Of a DNA stretch of 64,000 nt, positions 28,416 to 38,192 are shown one piece after another. Each line of letters begins with the position of its first letter. Within the stretch, counting starts at the first letter, position 1. The translations under genes and the position numbers were made by a program. The notes under the pieces were generated by a model. The model made no database searches and was not told the origin of the DNA. It saw nothing but the letters and a program-made list of their open reading frames with translations. The DNA comes from Paracoccaceae bacterium (lineage in GTDB: Bacteria; Pseudomonadota; Alphaproteobacteria; Rhodobacterales; Rhodobacteraceae). Where the stretch lies: assembly GCA_016124615.1 (NCBI GenBank), contig WGNF01000002.1, positions 1 to 64,000 of the forward strand, written 5' to 3'.

Positions 28416-29338
28416 TCTGGGCCCTCGCCGCAGCTCTGGCCATTCTGGTCGCGGCGCCGCTGCTGATGGAACGCTTGCGCCGACCGATGGATGCGCGCGG
28501 GCGCCGCATGGCGGCGGGGGATTTCGTCGAACTGTCGCGCGGGCTGACCTATTACGAATGGCGCGGCCCCGCGCGGGGCCCGGTGGTGGTCTGCATCCAC
28601 GGGCTGACCACGCCCAGCTATGTCTGGGCCCCGGTCGCCGTGGCGCTGACGGCGCTGGGGGTGCGGGTTCTGACCTACGACCTTTACGGCCGGGGCCTGT
28701 CGGACCGGCCCGCCGGGCGGCAAGACAGGGCATTCTTCGTCACCCAGCTTGACGAGCTGCTGACCGCGCTGGAGATCACGCGCGCGGTCACGCTGTTGGG
28801 CTATTCGATGGGCGGCGCCATCGCCACCGCCTTCGCGCAGGACAAACCCGCGCGGGTCGACCGGCTGGTGCTGGTCGCCCCGGTCGGGCTTGGCCACCGC
28901 CTCAGCCGCTTCCTGACCTTCTGCGCGGCGGTGCCGGTGATCGGCGACGGGCTGGTCCGCGTCTTCGGCGACATCCTGTACCGCCGCGGCATCGACTACA
29001 GCCTGCCCGACAACCCCGAGGTGCCCGACATGGTGGCCCGGATGGCGGGCGAGATGGGCACCCGCGGCACCCTGCCCGCGGTGCTGTCCAGCCTGCGCGG
29101 CATGGTGGCCGAGGATATGGCCCCGGTGCATCGGGCCCTGGCCGAAACCAGCCTGCCGGTGCTGGCGATCTGGGGCGAGGCGGACAAGGTGATCCCGCTG
29201 GCGGCGATGGGGCGGCTGGCCCAGATCAACCGCCGCGCCCGTCAGGTCGAGCTTTCCGGCGCGACCCACGCGCTGCCCTACACCCACCCCGATGACATTC
29301 TGGGCGCGCTGACCGACCTGCTGCGCGAGCCGGTCTAG
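28412..29338 (+). CDS. Alpha/beta fold hydrolase
   Basis: VVVCIHGLTTPSYVWAPVAVAL, LLGYSMGGAIATAFA, catalytic H near GATHALPYTHPDD. Confidence 0.9.
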   Translation: MIWALAAALAILVAAPLLMERLRRPMDARGRRMAAGDFVELSRGLTYYEWRGPARGPVVVCIHGLTTPSYVWAPVAVALTALGVRVLTYDLYGRGLSDRPAGRQDRAFFVTQLDELLTALEITRAVTLLGYSMGGAIATAFAQDKPARVDRLVLVAPVGLGHRLSRFLTFCAAVPVIGDGLVRVFGDILYRRGIDYSLPDNPEVPDMVARMAGEMGTRGTLPAVLSSLRGMVAEDMAPVHRALAETSLPVLAIWGEADKVIPLAAMGRLAQINRRARQVELSGATHALPYTHPDDILGALTDLLREPV

Positions 29339-30579
29339 GCCGGACGCAGCTCCAGCGGCCGTTCGCGCACCGGCAGGTGGACCAGCGCCGAAAAGGCGCC
29401 GATGCCGATGCCGACCCACCAGACCAGCGTGTAGTTGCCATACAGGTCATAAAGCCGCCCGCCCAGCCAGACCCCCATGAAGCTGCCCAGCTGGTGCGAG
29501 AAGAACACGATGCCATAAAGCGTGCCCATGTAGCGCACCCCGTAGATCTGCGCGACCAGCCCCGAGGTCAACGGCACGGTGGCCAGCCACAGCGCACCCA
29601 TCGCCAGCGAGAACAGGATCACCGTCGCGGGCGTCACCGGGTTCAGGATGAACGCCGAGGCAACCAGTGTGCGCAGCAGATAGATGCCCGCCAGCAGATA
29701 CTTTTTTGAATAGCGCTTGCCCAGCCAGCCCGCCGTGATGGTGCCGCAGATGTTGGCCACGCCGATGAAGGCGATGGAAGCCGCGCCCAGCGCGGAGGTC
29801 GTCGAAATGCCCAGCGCCGCCAGCGGACCGCTGGGGTCGATGGCGCCGCAGACCTCGGTGACCAGCGCCGGGAAGTGCGCAGTGATGAAGCCAAGCTGAT
29901 AGCCGCAGGAGAAGAAGCCCAGAAAGATCAGCGTGAAGCTCGGGTCGCGGAAGGCCCGCGCGACGACGGTGGTCAGCGGCTCGGCCGGGGCGGCGGCGGC
30001 ATGCGGATGCATCGGCGCGTGCAGGAACGGCAGCAGCACCAGCGCCAACAGGATGGTGGCCGCGAAGATCATGAAGACCGTCGACACCGGCATCCGCGCA
30101 ATCAGCCCTGCGGCAGCTAGCGGCCCGATGACCTGCCCCAGCGAACCGGCGGCGGTGGCAAGGCCCAGCGACAGGCTGCGATGCTCGGGCGCCGCGCTTC
30201 GGCCGATCAGCGCGAGGATCGTGCCGAAGCCGATACCGGCGATGCCAAACCCCACCATGATTTCCAGCAGTTGATAGGCGCCCGGCGTGGTCGCGAAGGC
30301 CGACAGCACCAGCCCGCCCGCGTACAGCAGCGCGCCCAGCGTCAGCGCCTTGCGGTCGCCGATCCGCTCTGCCAGCGCGCCAAAGATCGGCTGGCCAAAG
30401 CCCCAGGCAAGATTCTGGATCGCGATGGCGAAGGAAAACGCCCCCCGATCCCAGCCATGCGCCTGCGCGATGGGGATCTGGAACACGCCAAAGCTTGACC
30501 GGATGGCAAAGCTGAGGATCAGGATCGCACTGCCCGCCAGCAGCACAGGGGTCAGGATCGGGCTGCGGCTGTCGGTCAT
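29335..30579 (-). CDS. MFS transporter
   Basis: ~12 TM; FGQPIFGALAERIGDRKALTLGALLYAGGL. Confidence 0.9.
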   Translation of the reverse strand: MTDSRSPILTPVLLAGSAILILSFAIRSSFGVFQIPIAQAHGWDRGAFSFAIAIQNLAWGFGQPIFGALAERIGDRKALTLGALLYAGGLVLSAFATTPGAYQLLEIMVGFGIAGIGFGTILALIGRSAAPEHRSLSLGLATAAGSLGQVIGPLAAAGLIARMPVSTVFMIFAATILLALVLLPFLHAPMHPHAAAAPAEPLTTVVARAFRDPSFTLIFLGFFSCGYQLGFITAHFPALVTEVCGAIDPSGPLAALGISTTSALGAASIAFIGVANICGTITAGWLGKRYSKKYLLAGIYLLRTLVASAFILNPVTPATVILFSLAMGALWLATVPLTSGLVAQIYGVRYMGTLYGIVFFSHQLGSFMGVWLGGRLYDLYGNYTLVWWVGIGIGAFSALVHLPVRERPLELRPA

Positions 30580-30693
30580 TGTCGGCTCCTTCTGCGCAGG
30601 GCAAGGTGGTGCGGCGGGGTGCCGTCGTCAATTCTCATTTCGTGCGGGGCCGCATCATCTTTCCTGATCGGTCCCGCCCCGGTATACAGCGGT

Positions 30694-31773
30694 ATGCGCC
30701 AGACTCTGTCCGAGATCTACGATGCCCGCGTCGCCGAGAAACGGCTGCGCCCCGATGCCGCCCAGCGCGGTGTGCTGCCGCATCTGGAATCGCTGCGCGC
30801 CTGGCTGGAGGAATCCTCGGCCAAGCGGCGCAGCCTTCTTGGCGCCTTCTTCGCCAAGCCGTCGCAGCCGCCGCGCGGGCTTTACCTCTGGGGCGGGGTC
30901 GGGCGTGGCAAGTCGATGCTGATGGACCTGTTCATGGAGGCGACCGACATCGCCCGCAAACGGCGAGTGCATTTTCACGCCTTCATGCAGGAGGTGCAGC
31001 ACGGGCTGGAGGCGGCGCGCAAGACGCATGTCGAGGATGCGCTGCAGCCGGTGGCCGACCGGATCATCGCCGAAACGCGGCTGTTGTGCTTTGACGAGAT
31101 GCAGATCACCGACATTGCCGATGCGATGATCGTGGGGCGGCTGTTTCTCAAGCTGTTCGAGGCCGGGGTGGTGGTGGTGACCACCTCGAACCGGGTACCG
31201 GACGATCTTTACAAGAACGGGCTGAACCGGGCGCTGTTCCTGCCGTTCATCGCGCTCTTGAAAGAGCGGATGGCAGTGATCGAGCTGGAAAGCGAAACCG
31301 ACTACCGCCAGCACCGGCTGGCCGGGGCGCAGGTCTGGTTCGCACCGGCCAGTGGCCCGGCAAAGACTGCGATTTCAAGGATTTGGGTGGAGCTGACCGG
31401 CGGCGATACCGGCCATCCGCTGCGCCTGCCGGTGAACGGGCGCGAGCTGGTGCTGGAGCATGTGCACAACGGCGTCGCCCGCGCCAGCTTCTGGGAGCTT
31501 TGCGCCCGCCCGCTGGGCCCGGCGGATTTCCTGGCGCTGGCGGGCGCGGTGCGGGTGCTGGTGCTGGAGGATATTCCGCACCTGTCGGCCTCGAACTACA
31601 ACGAGGCCAAACGCTTCGTGACGCTGATCGACACGCTTTACGAGGCGCGGGTACGGCTGATCTGCTCGGCCGCCGACGAACCGGAACGGCTGTATGTCGA
31701 GGGCGAAGGCTCGTTCGAATTCGCCCGCACGGCCAGCCGACTGCGGGAAATGCAGGCGGCGGATTGGGGCTGA
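30694..31773 (+). CDS. zapE: Cell division protein ZapE (AFG1-family ATPase)
   Basis: MRQTLSEIYDARVAEKRLRPDAAQRGVLPHL, GLYLWGGVGRGKSMLMDLFMEA, LLCFDEMQITDIADAMIVGRLF, TTSNRVPDDLYKNGLNR. Confidence 0.94.
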   Translation: MRQTLSEIYDARVAEKRLRPDAAQRGVLPHLESLRAWLEESSAKRRSLLGAFFAKPSQPPRGLYLWGGVGRGKSMLMDLFMEATDIARKRRVHFHAFMQEVQHGLEAARKTHVEDALQPVADRIIAETRLLCFDEMQITDIADAMIVGRLFLKLFEAGVVVVTTSNRVPDDLYKNGLNRALFLPFIALLKERMAVIELESETDYRQHRLAGAQVWFAPASGPAKTAISRIWVELTGGDTGHPLRLPVNGRELVLEHVHNGVARASFWELCARPLGPADFLALAGAVRVLVLEDIPHLSASNYNEAKRFVTLIDTLYEARVRLICSAADEPERLYVEGEGSFEFARTASRLREMQAADWG

Positions 31774-31820
31774 ACCGGGATACCGATTTCGCACCGATTT
31801 CGCACCGAAAAAGCACCGAC
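31651..31820. repeat. Left copy of zapE 3'-end direct repeat (last ~40 codons plus downstream segment)
   Basis: gtacggctgatctgc...gcggcggattggggctgaaccgggataccgatttcgcaccgatttcgcaccgaaaaagcaccgac; aligns to 32941..33108. Confidence 0.9.
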
Positions 31821-32001
31821 ATTTTACCGGCCCTGCCGCTCGAAACGGAAAAGGTCACCCCGGCCCGCACAAGGGGTCTGCCAGTGGCAGGCCGCCCGGG
31901 ACGACTACCCGGGGACAGCAAGGGGGGCAGCAATCTCCAGTAGCTGGAAAATCGGCGGACGACCGGTGCGCATTCATTGCACTCCTGATGGAAGCCGTCA
32001 C

Positions 32002-32163
32002 ATGGATGGTAATAGAATAAATACGGAGATTGATGAACTTGGTCACCGCAGAAAGGCTGAAGGTTTGACCGACGCTCAGGTTGCAGATAGTCTCAAAGGG
32101 ATTTCAGACCACGAGCGGTCGAATATCCAGGATAAGTGGGGTGGACATGTTGAAAACGAATGA
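32002..32163 (+). CDS. Small ORF in zapE-end cassette (53 aa)
   Basis: MDGNRINTEIDELGHRRKAEGLTDAQVADSLKGISDHERSNIQDKWGGHVENE; overlaps the next ORF by 17 nt. Confidence 0.35.
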   Translation: MDGNRINTEIDELGHRRKAEGLTDAQVADSLKGISDHERSNIQDKWGGHVENE

Positions 32164-32935
32164 GGTCGCAGAAAGCAGTAATGTGTTCCTGATCGGGGGG
32201 AGGTGGGACGGGGTAATCGGGTACGATGGCCTTGGCGCCATCGAGATTGATCAGGTCGTCGGTAGAAGTGAATTAGCGAGCAAAGATTGGACACCATTTG
32301 AATTGGTTGAAGCGCGACCCGGGACACATCTTGACCCTGAGGCGCGCCTCGCGGGCGATGTCCACGATGTGAGCTTAAATATGCGACGTGGGGTTCGACC
32401 GTTTGATATGCTGTACCGTGATACTTTGAACTACCTTCTCCTGAGTGAGAAGATTGATCCGAAGATAAAGGATAATGTCCTTGAGTGTCTGGATCGGGCG
32501 GCATCGGTGCTTTGCAGATTCGGGAAGACGAGAGAGGGTCGCTACATTTTTGGGAACTTGCGTTGGTTCGATGTAATTGGGGCGCACGTCAACTGGGCGC
32601 GCTCGGAGTTCTGCCTCGTCGACGCATCTGATTTCCACATGTATCAGACCAGAGTGGAGCGAGGTAAAATAGACTTCTCGGTTGAACCGGCATATGTGCA
32701 ATCGGGGTTGCGTTTTGAGGATTATGGCGCATTTAGAAAGCTGACATCAGATTCGTGGCCTTGCCGGCTGATCCCGAGCAAGCTGTCTGTAAGCGGGATA
32801 CCCGAGGTGGCCATTCTCAACCTGAATTTCAGAACGACATTGTTCAGAGAAGACATTGTGGCGTATTTGAAGAACTCGAAGCGGCCCGGCGTGATTTTTT
32901 CCTTGCCCCGCGTCATTGTTGAGTTCTTGGCCTGA
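32147..32935 (+). CDS. Hypothetical protein in zapE-end cassette (possible Imm11/DUF1629-like immunity fold, unverified)
   Basis: MLKTNEVAESSNVFLIGGRWDGVIGYDG...; RYIFGNLRWFDVIGAHVNWARSEFC... and ...EDIVAYLKNSKRPGVIF pattern; markedly AT-richer than neighbours. Confidence 0.65.
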   Translation: MLKTNEVAESSNVFLIGGRWDGVIGYDGLGAIEIDQVVGRSELASKDWTPFELVEARPGTHLDPEARLAGDVHDVSLNMRRGVRPFDMLYRDTLNYLLLSEKIDPKIKDNVLECLDRAASVLCRFGKTREGRYIFGNLRWFDVIGAHVNWARSEFCLVDASDFHMYQTRVERGKIDFSVEPAYVQSGLRFEDYGAFRKLTSDSWPCRLIPSKLSVSGIPEVAILNLNFRTTLFREDIVAYLKNSKRPGVIFSLPRVIVEFLA

Positions 32936-32940
32936 AACGG

Positions 32941-33108
32941 GTGCGGCTGATCTGCACGGCCGCAGATGCACCGGAACGGCTTTACGTCGAGGTCGAGGGG
33001 TCGTTCAAGTTCGCCCGCACGGCCGACCGACTGCGCGAGATGCAGGCGGCGGATTGGGGCTGAATCGGGATACCGATTTTGCACCGATTTCGCACCGAAA
33101 AGACACCG
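32941..33108. repeat. Right copy of zapE 3' end (truncated gene fragment)
   Basis: Encodes VRLICTAADAPERLYVEVEGSFKFARTADRLREMQAADWG*, versus zapE C-terminus VRLICSAADEPERLYVEGEGSFEFARTASRLREMQAADWG*. Confidence 0.92.
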
Positions 33109-33491
33109 ATGTGGGGCGGGTTTGGCGCGCAACGAAAGCGCGCCCTGCGGGGCGTCGAAACCACACCGGTTTGTTCCGAGAGTGACGCAGGTAGCAATGT
33201 GCGGAAGTAGCCTTTGGCTACACAGAACACAAATGTCTGCTCTGAAGCGCAAACCGGGCCATCGGCGTTCTGAAAAGACACCATTCGTCTGGCCGCATGG
33301 CGATGGTGTTCCAGCGAATGCTGCCAGGATTGCTGCACCCTTCACACCGGGCAGCAATCGTGGGAACCTACCCCAATCGATGATACTGCCCCATAGTGCG
33401 TTGCCGCTCAAGGAGCCTCTGACTTGTGCCGCCGCGCGTGACACCGACCTGTTGCATGTCTTCGGCTATGCCGTATTGGACTGGAGCCCGG

Positions 33492-34082
33492 ATGGCCAGT
33501 GAAACCCACCAAGCGCCGAGCACCGCGCGGATCGAAGCCTTCAGCGACGGCGTGATCGCCATTATCATCACCATCATGGTGATAGACCTTCGCCCGCCCG
33601 TCGACGCCATCGACGCAGGGCTGGTTACGGGCGTTCTCGGGCCGATGGCACCGAAGCTGGCGAGTTACGCATTGAGCTTCGTGATCGTCGCGGTGATGTG
33701 GGTGAACCACCATGAACTGCTGCGGCTTGCCCCGGGGGCCTCCCGCCGACTGATGTGGTGGAACGTCAATTTGTTGTTCTGGATGTCGCTCATCCCGATG
33801 ACTACCGCCATTCTCGGCGAGCGTGTCTTCCTGCCGGCAGCGCAAATTCTCTATGCGGCCGTCGGCTTCGCCTGCGCGACCTCGTTCACGCTGCTGCGCA
33901 TCCATATCTTGAGGCAGTCCGGCAGCCTTGGAAATCGCGCGGCTTACCTTTCAATCGCTCGTAGCCTGGTCGGCCCGCTGTTCTATCTGGCTGCGATTGC
34001 AGGGACCTTCGCGGGTCCTTACGTCGCGCTGGTCATGTTTTGCAGTGTCATGGTCTATTTTCTATTTCCCCTGTTTCGGTAG
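33492..34082 (+). CDS. TMEM175-family (DUF1211) membrane protein
   Basis: TARIEAFSDGVIAIIITIMVIDLRPP (FSDGVxAI..T signature), MWVNHHELLR, TM helices. Confidence 0.9.
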   Translation: MASETHQAPSTARIEAFSDGVIAIIITIMVIDLRPPVDAIDAGLVTGVLGPMAPKLASYALSFVIVAVMWVNHHELLRLAPGASRRLMWWNVNLLFWMSLIPMTTAILGERVFLPAAQILYAAVGFACATSFTLLRIHILRQSGSLGNRAAYLSIARSLVGPLFYLAAIAGTFAGPYVALVMFCSVMVYFLFPLFR

Positions 34083-34326
34083 GCGAAGCTTGCACTCTGC
34101 CAACTCGAAACCTTTTGGCGCCACAGTCTGACGGATCGGAGCGCGATGGCAGGAATGCCGCTCGTCAGCTATCTGCGCGCCCGACCTCGACCATGTACCG
34201 CCGTCCTGAGGGCGCATGGCAACCCTGCGACCCTCGGGAAGCTCCTCCCGCGGTGGCGACGCCGGACGTTGGGCGAGAAGGGTCGCGTGCGGGCCGATGC
34301 GTGGGGCCCAGCCTTGACCCCGCCCC

Positions 34327-34710
34327 CTACCCCGCCGTCTCCACGCAGTGCCGCCGGAACGCCCGCTTCAGCATGTCCAGCTCGGCCCGCAGCAGGTCCA
34401 CCTCGGCGCGGATGTCGTCTTCCAGCGGGGCGCCGGTGAGGATGGCGAAGCTGCCAAGCCGGGTGCCGGTGCGGCGGTCGCGGATCAGGATGGTCTGCAC
34501 CCCCTCGCTCAGCGCCGCCGACGGGATCGGGATGCGCAGGCTCCAGGTCAGCCGACGGCCGGGCACTTGCGCCACGGCGACGCCCGCCACCGGGGTTTCG
34601 AGGTGGGTCACCTCGATGTCGGGCTGGTAGTTGCCATCGGCGACGGCGGTCAGCTCGCCGGTCCAGATACCATCCTGGATGCGCGCGGTCACAAGGGTCA
34701 GCTCGGCCAT
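34327..34710 (-). CDS. Hypothetical protein
   Basis: MAELTLVTARIQDGIWTGELTAVADGNYQPDIEVTHLETPVAGV...; co-oriented with DUF6478 gene. Confidence 0.65.
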   Translation of the reverse strand: MAELTLVTARIQDGIWTGELTAVADGNYQPDIEVTHLETPVAGVAVAQVPGRRLTWSLRIPIPSAALSEGVQTILIRDRRTGTRLGSFAILTGAPLEDDIRAEVDLLRAELDMLKRAFRRHCVETAG

Positions 34711-34719
34711 CGGGCCCTC

Positions 34720-35493
34720 CTAGAGTTCGGCGCGCGGGCGGCGGCAGAAAGTGACATCGCGCAGGGTGATCTGGTTCATCTGCGGCCCCTCGAAGATCAG
34801 ATCGACCCACATCCGCTCCACCCGCTTTTCGTTCATACGGGTGTAGGCAAGGTCGAATTCAACCATCACCTCGGCCTCGCCCAGCGGCAGTTCGCGCACG
34901 ATCTGTTCAACGTTGGGGCCATGCTTGACGTTGAGCCGGGCAAAGATTTCCAGCGGCTTTTCGGTTTCCACGATGGTGTCGAGGCGGATGAGGTGCTTCA
35001 GCTTCAGCCCCTCGACCGCCTGAATCGGCAGGTCGACGGCCAGCGACAGGAAGCTGCCGTCAAAGCGGAACACGTCCATCCTGAGGCCGAAGGGGGCAAG
35101 ATCGGCCTCGCGCTGGTTGCGAACCTGACGGAAGGTCAGTTCGCTGACCTTGCAATCGTGAAAGACGGTGGTGCCGGGCCCGATCTCTGTCTTGTTCTCG
35201 ACCGAGGCCATGCCGGGCACCGGCAGCGGCCCGCGCCAGACATCGGGGCGCCAGGACCAGTCGGCGGTGGCGGGCTTGCGCATGGCGTTGGAGCCGACCA
35301 TCGGCAGCGCCAGACGCCCCTCGGCCACATGCAGCACGCGGTCGATCTGCCGCTTCAGCGCCCGCGCACGGCCGCGCAACTGGCGCAACGCGGCCGGGTC
35401 GGATGCCTCGGCGCTTTCGGCGAACTGGGTCCAGCGCCGCAGCGACCGGCGCTGCAGCAGTTGATCCATCACAGCATCGACCCTTCGGCTCAT
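34720..35493 (-). CDS. DUF6478-type conserved protein
   Basis: MSRRVDAVMDQLLQRRSLRRWTQFAESAEASDPAALRQLRGRARALKRQIDRVLHVAEGRLALP... Confidence 0.7.
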   Translation of the reverse strand: MSRRVDAVMDQLLQRRSLRRWTQFAESAEASDPAALRQLRGRARALKRQIDRVLHVAEGRLALPMVGSNAMRKPATADWSWRPDVWRGPLPVPGMASVENKTEIGPGTTVFHDCKVSELTFRQVRNQREADLAPFGLRMDVFRFDGSFLSLAVDLPIQAVEGLKLKHLIRLDTIVETEKPLEIFARLNVKHGPNVEQIVRELPLGEAEVMVEFDLAYTRMNEKRVERMWVDLIFEGPQMNQITLRDVTFCRRPRAEL

Positions 35494-35600
35494 GACACCC
35501 CTGACATCGTCGCCACATTGGAAACAATACGCGCGGATCACGCGGATCCGCCACGCGTTATTGCGGCAAATTCGTAAAGAAGCCAACCCCGGCGGCGGTA

Positions 35601-36257
35601 TCAGCCCAACGGTGCGGGTGTTGTGGCTGGGGCCGGGCTGGCGGCACGCACCTGCCCCACGAAGCGTTCCAGCGCGCGCAGGCCCGAGGCGTCGGTGAAG
35701 GGCGCCTGCGGCACCGAAATCACGCTGAGCGTGACGATATGGCCGTTCAGGTCGAACAACGCGCGCCAGTAATCGGGCGACACCGCCTGACCAGGGAAGG
35801 CGCTGGTATCGCGCGCATGCAGGATCAGCACACCGTCGCTGTGGGTGATGCCCAGCACCTTCACCGTTTCGGCTTTGCCCGACCGGCTGAGCGCACGGCG
35901 CCCCTCGGGCGAGCGAAAGAAAGCGCCCAGCTGCTTTTCGGAACCCTCGATGGATCCGCCGCTGGTGCCGACCGACACCGCCGCCGTCAGCACGGCGCGC
36001 AGATCCGGATGTTGCCCGTCGAGCGCGCCCGAGATCGAGGCGCAACTGCCCAGCAGCACGAAAGCCCCGGTATCACCGGCATGGCTGGCTTCGGGGTCGA
36101 TGCAGAATCCGGGCGGACCGGCCACCACCACCGCGCCATCCGCCGTCGCCATCGACGTGGGGGCGGACCCTGGAAACCCGTCGCAGCCGACAAGCACCAG
36201 CACCGTAGCCAAACCCGCCAGCTGGCGCGCGAAACGTCTGAAGGTCGATGATGTCAT
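35601..36257 (-). CDS. Putative lipoprotein
   Basis: Signal with lipobox: QLAGLATVLVLVGCDGFPGSAP. Confidence 0.7.
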   Translation of the reverse strand: MTSSTFRRFARQLAGLATVLVLVGCDGFPGSAPTSMATADGAVVVAGPPGFCIDPEASHAGDTGAFVLLGSCASISGALDGQHPDLRAVLTAAVSVGTSGGSIEGSEKQLGAFFRSPEGRRALSRSGKAETVKVLGITHSDGVLILHARDTSAFPGQAVSPDYWRALFDLNGHIVTLSVISVPQAPFTDASGLRALERFVGQVRAASPAPATTPAPLG

Positions 36258-36409
36258 GTCATGCGGCCCGCGCGGCGCGGGAGGGAGACAGTGTCGATGC
36301 CTCGAAACGGCTGGTCATCGTGGGACATCCTCGCGAAACCTCGGCGCATTCCGAAATAGCGGTGGACCGGGCACCGCACAAGACTTTCGCGCCCACGCGA
36401 CATCACGGC

Positions 36410-36961
36410 TCAGGCAGCGCGCCGCCGCGCGACAAGGCCAAGGCCCGCCAGCGCCGCGAGAAGCGCCATGATTCCGGCCGGAAGCGGCACCGGTGCCGGG
36501 GTCAGCGTCAGGTTCGCGGTAACGGTCGAGCCCGCCGCGTAGACGTTCGATCCCGCGAAGTTGAACAGGATGGTCTGACCGACCTGCGAGACGATGCCAG
36601 AGAAGGTGGCGGTCTGGGTCAGCCCGTAGATATGCTGCGTGATGCCGGTGATGCCGATTCCGTCGAACGGCGAGGGCGGCCCGAAGACCGTGTTTTGCAG
36701 GAAGGTGACGACGATCGACGTAGGCTCCATGTTGACGGTGAAGTAGGGGCCGCCCGGAAAGGCATCCTGCACCACATCCGAGGTGCCCGGCGCCACCGTC
36801 ACGTTGACCGGAAAGCCGTAGCCGGTCAGTTCGGTCGCGGCATCGGGGTTCAGGTATTTGATCGTGACGTTGTCGCCGGTCATCGTCACCGTCGCGGCGC
36901 CGGCCGATCCCGCCAGTGTCACAGCCATCAGGGCCGCTGCCGCCCAGTGTTTCGTGTTCAT
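36410..36961 (-). CDS. VPLPA-CTERM sorting-signal protein
   Basis: N-terminal signal peptide; C-terminus APVPLPAGIMALLAALAGLGLVARRRAA matches VPLPA + TM + RRR pattern. Confidence 0.8.
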   Translation of the reverse strand: MNTKHWAAAALMAVTLAGSAGAATVTMTGDNVTIKYLNPDAATELTGYGFPVNVTVAPGTSDVVQDAFPGGPYFTVNMEPTSIVVTFLQNTVFGPPSPFDGIGITGITQHIYGLTQTATFSGIVSQVGQTILFNFAGSNVYAAGSTVTANLTLTPAPVPLPAGIMALLAALAGLGLVARRRAA

Positions 36962-37217
36962 GCTCGCCTGCTCCGGTACGAGGCTGATCCTCGCGGTTCC
37001 GTGAACCCTGGCAGGTGAGAGCGGCGAAACAATGATCCGATTGAAGCGGGATCGGGGCGGATTGTGGCACGGTCAGGATGCGGGCCCAGCGCCGCGGCGG
37101 GCCTTGCCCAACCCCGCAAGCCGGGCGAGGATGGTGGCCACACACCCATCGCGATTGCATTTCCCGCCCCCCCGGCTTATCTCAACCGGGCAAAAACACC
37201 CGAGGACGGCAGAGTCG

Positions 37218-38192
37218 ATGAACTGGATCTCCAACTACGTCCGGCCCAAGATCAACTCGCTGTTCTCGCGCCGCGAGGTGCCAGAGAACCTGTGGACCAA
37301 GTGCCCCGAGTGCGGCACCATGCTGTTTCACCGCGAACTGGCCGACAATCTGAACGTCTGCAGCTCCTGCGACCACCACATGGCGATCACCCCGCGCGAG
37401 CGGTTCGCGGCGCTCTTCGACGGCGGCATCTTCGTCGAGGTGAAGGTGCCGGAACCGCTGGCCGACCCGCTGCACTTCCGTGACCAGAAACGCTACCCCG
37501 ACCGCATGAAGACCGCCCAGAAGGCGACCGGCGAGAAAGAGGCGATGCTGGTGGCCGAAGGCGAGATCGGGCGCACCCCGGTGATCGCCGTCGGGCAGGA
37601 TTTCAGCTTCATGGGCGGGTCCATGGGCATGTATGTCGGCAACGCCATCGTTGCCGCCGCCGAGGCAGCGGTAAAGCGCAAGGCGCCGCTGATCCTGTTT
37701 TCCGCCGCCGGGGGTGCGCGGATGCAGGAGGGGATCCTGTCGCTGATGCAGATGCCGCGCACCACGGTTGCGGTGCAGATGCTGAAAGAGGCCGGGCTGC
37801 CCTACATCGTCGTGCTGACCCACCCGACCACCGGCGGCGTCACCGCCTCCTATGCGATGCTGGGCGACGTGCAGATTGCCGAGCCGAACGCGCTGATCTG
37901 CTTCGCCGGCCCGCGGGTGATCGAGCAGACGATCCGCGAGAAGCTGCCCGAAGGCTTCCAGCGCGCGGAATACCTGCTGGATCACGGCATGCTGGACCGG
38001 GTGACCCACCGCAAGCGCCTGCGCGATGAACTGATCGCGCTGGTCCGTCTGCTGACCGGCAAGCCCCCGGCGGTGCGCGGCGACCTGCCGCCGCCGAAAC
38101 CGGCGGAACCGGTCGAACCGGCCCCCGAGGCCGCCGCACCCCCACCGGCCGCCGCGCCCGACGCCCGGCCGAACGGAGCCGCCAAAGCGTGA
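37218..38192 (+). CDS. accD: Acetyl-CoA carboxylase carboxyltransferase subunit beta
   Basis: MNWISNYVRPKINSLFSRREVPENLWTKCPECGTMLFHRELADNLNVCSSCDHHMAITPRERF; Pro/Ala-rich C-terminal tail. Confidence 0.97.
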   Translation: MNWISNYVRPKINSLFSRREVPENLWTKCPECGTMLFHRELADNLNVCSSCDHHMAITPRERFAALFDGGIFVEVKVPEPLADPLHFRDQKRYPDRMKTAQKATGEKEAMLVAEGEIGRTPVIAVGQDFSFMGGSMGMYVGNAIVAAAEAAVKRKAPLILFSAAGGARMQEGILSLMQMPRTTVAVQMLKEAGLPYIVVLTHPTTGGVTASYAMLGDVQIAEPNALICFAGPRVIEQTIREKLPEGFQRAEYLLDHGMLDRVTHRKRLRDELIALVRLLTGKPPAVRGDLPPPKPAEPVEPAPEAAAPPPAAAPDARPNGAAKA

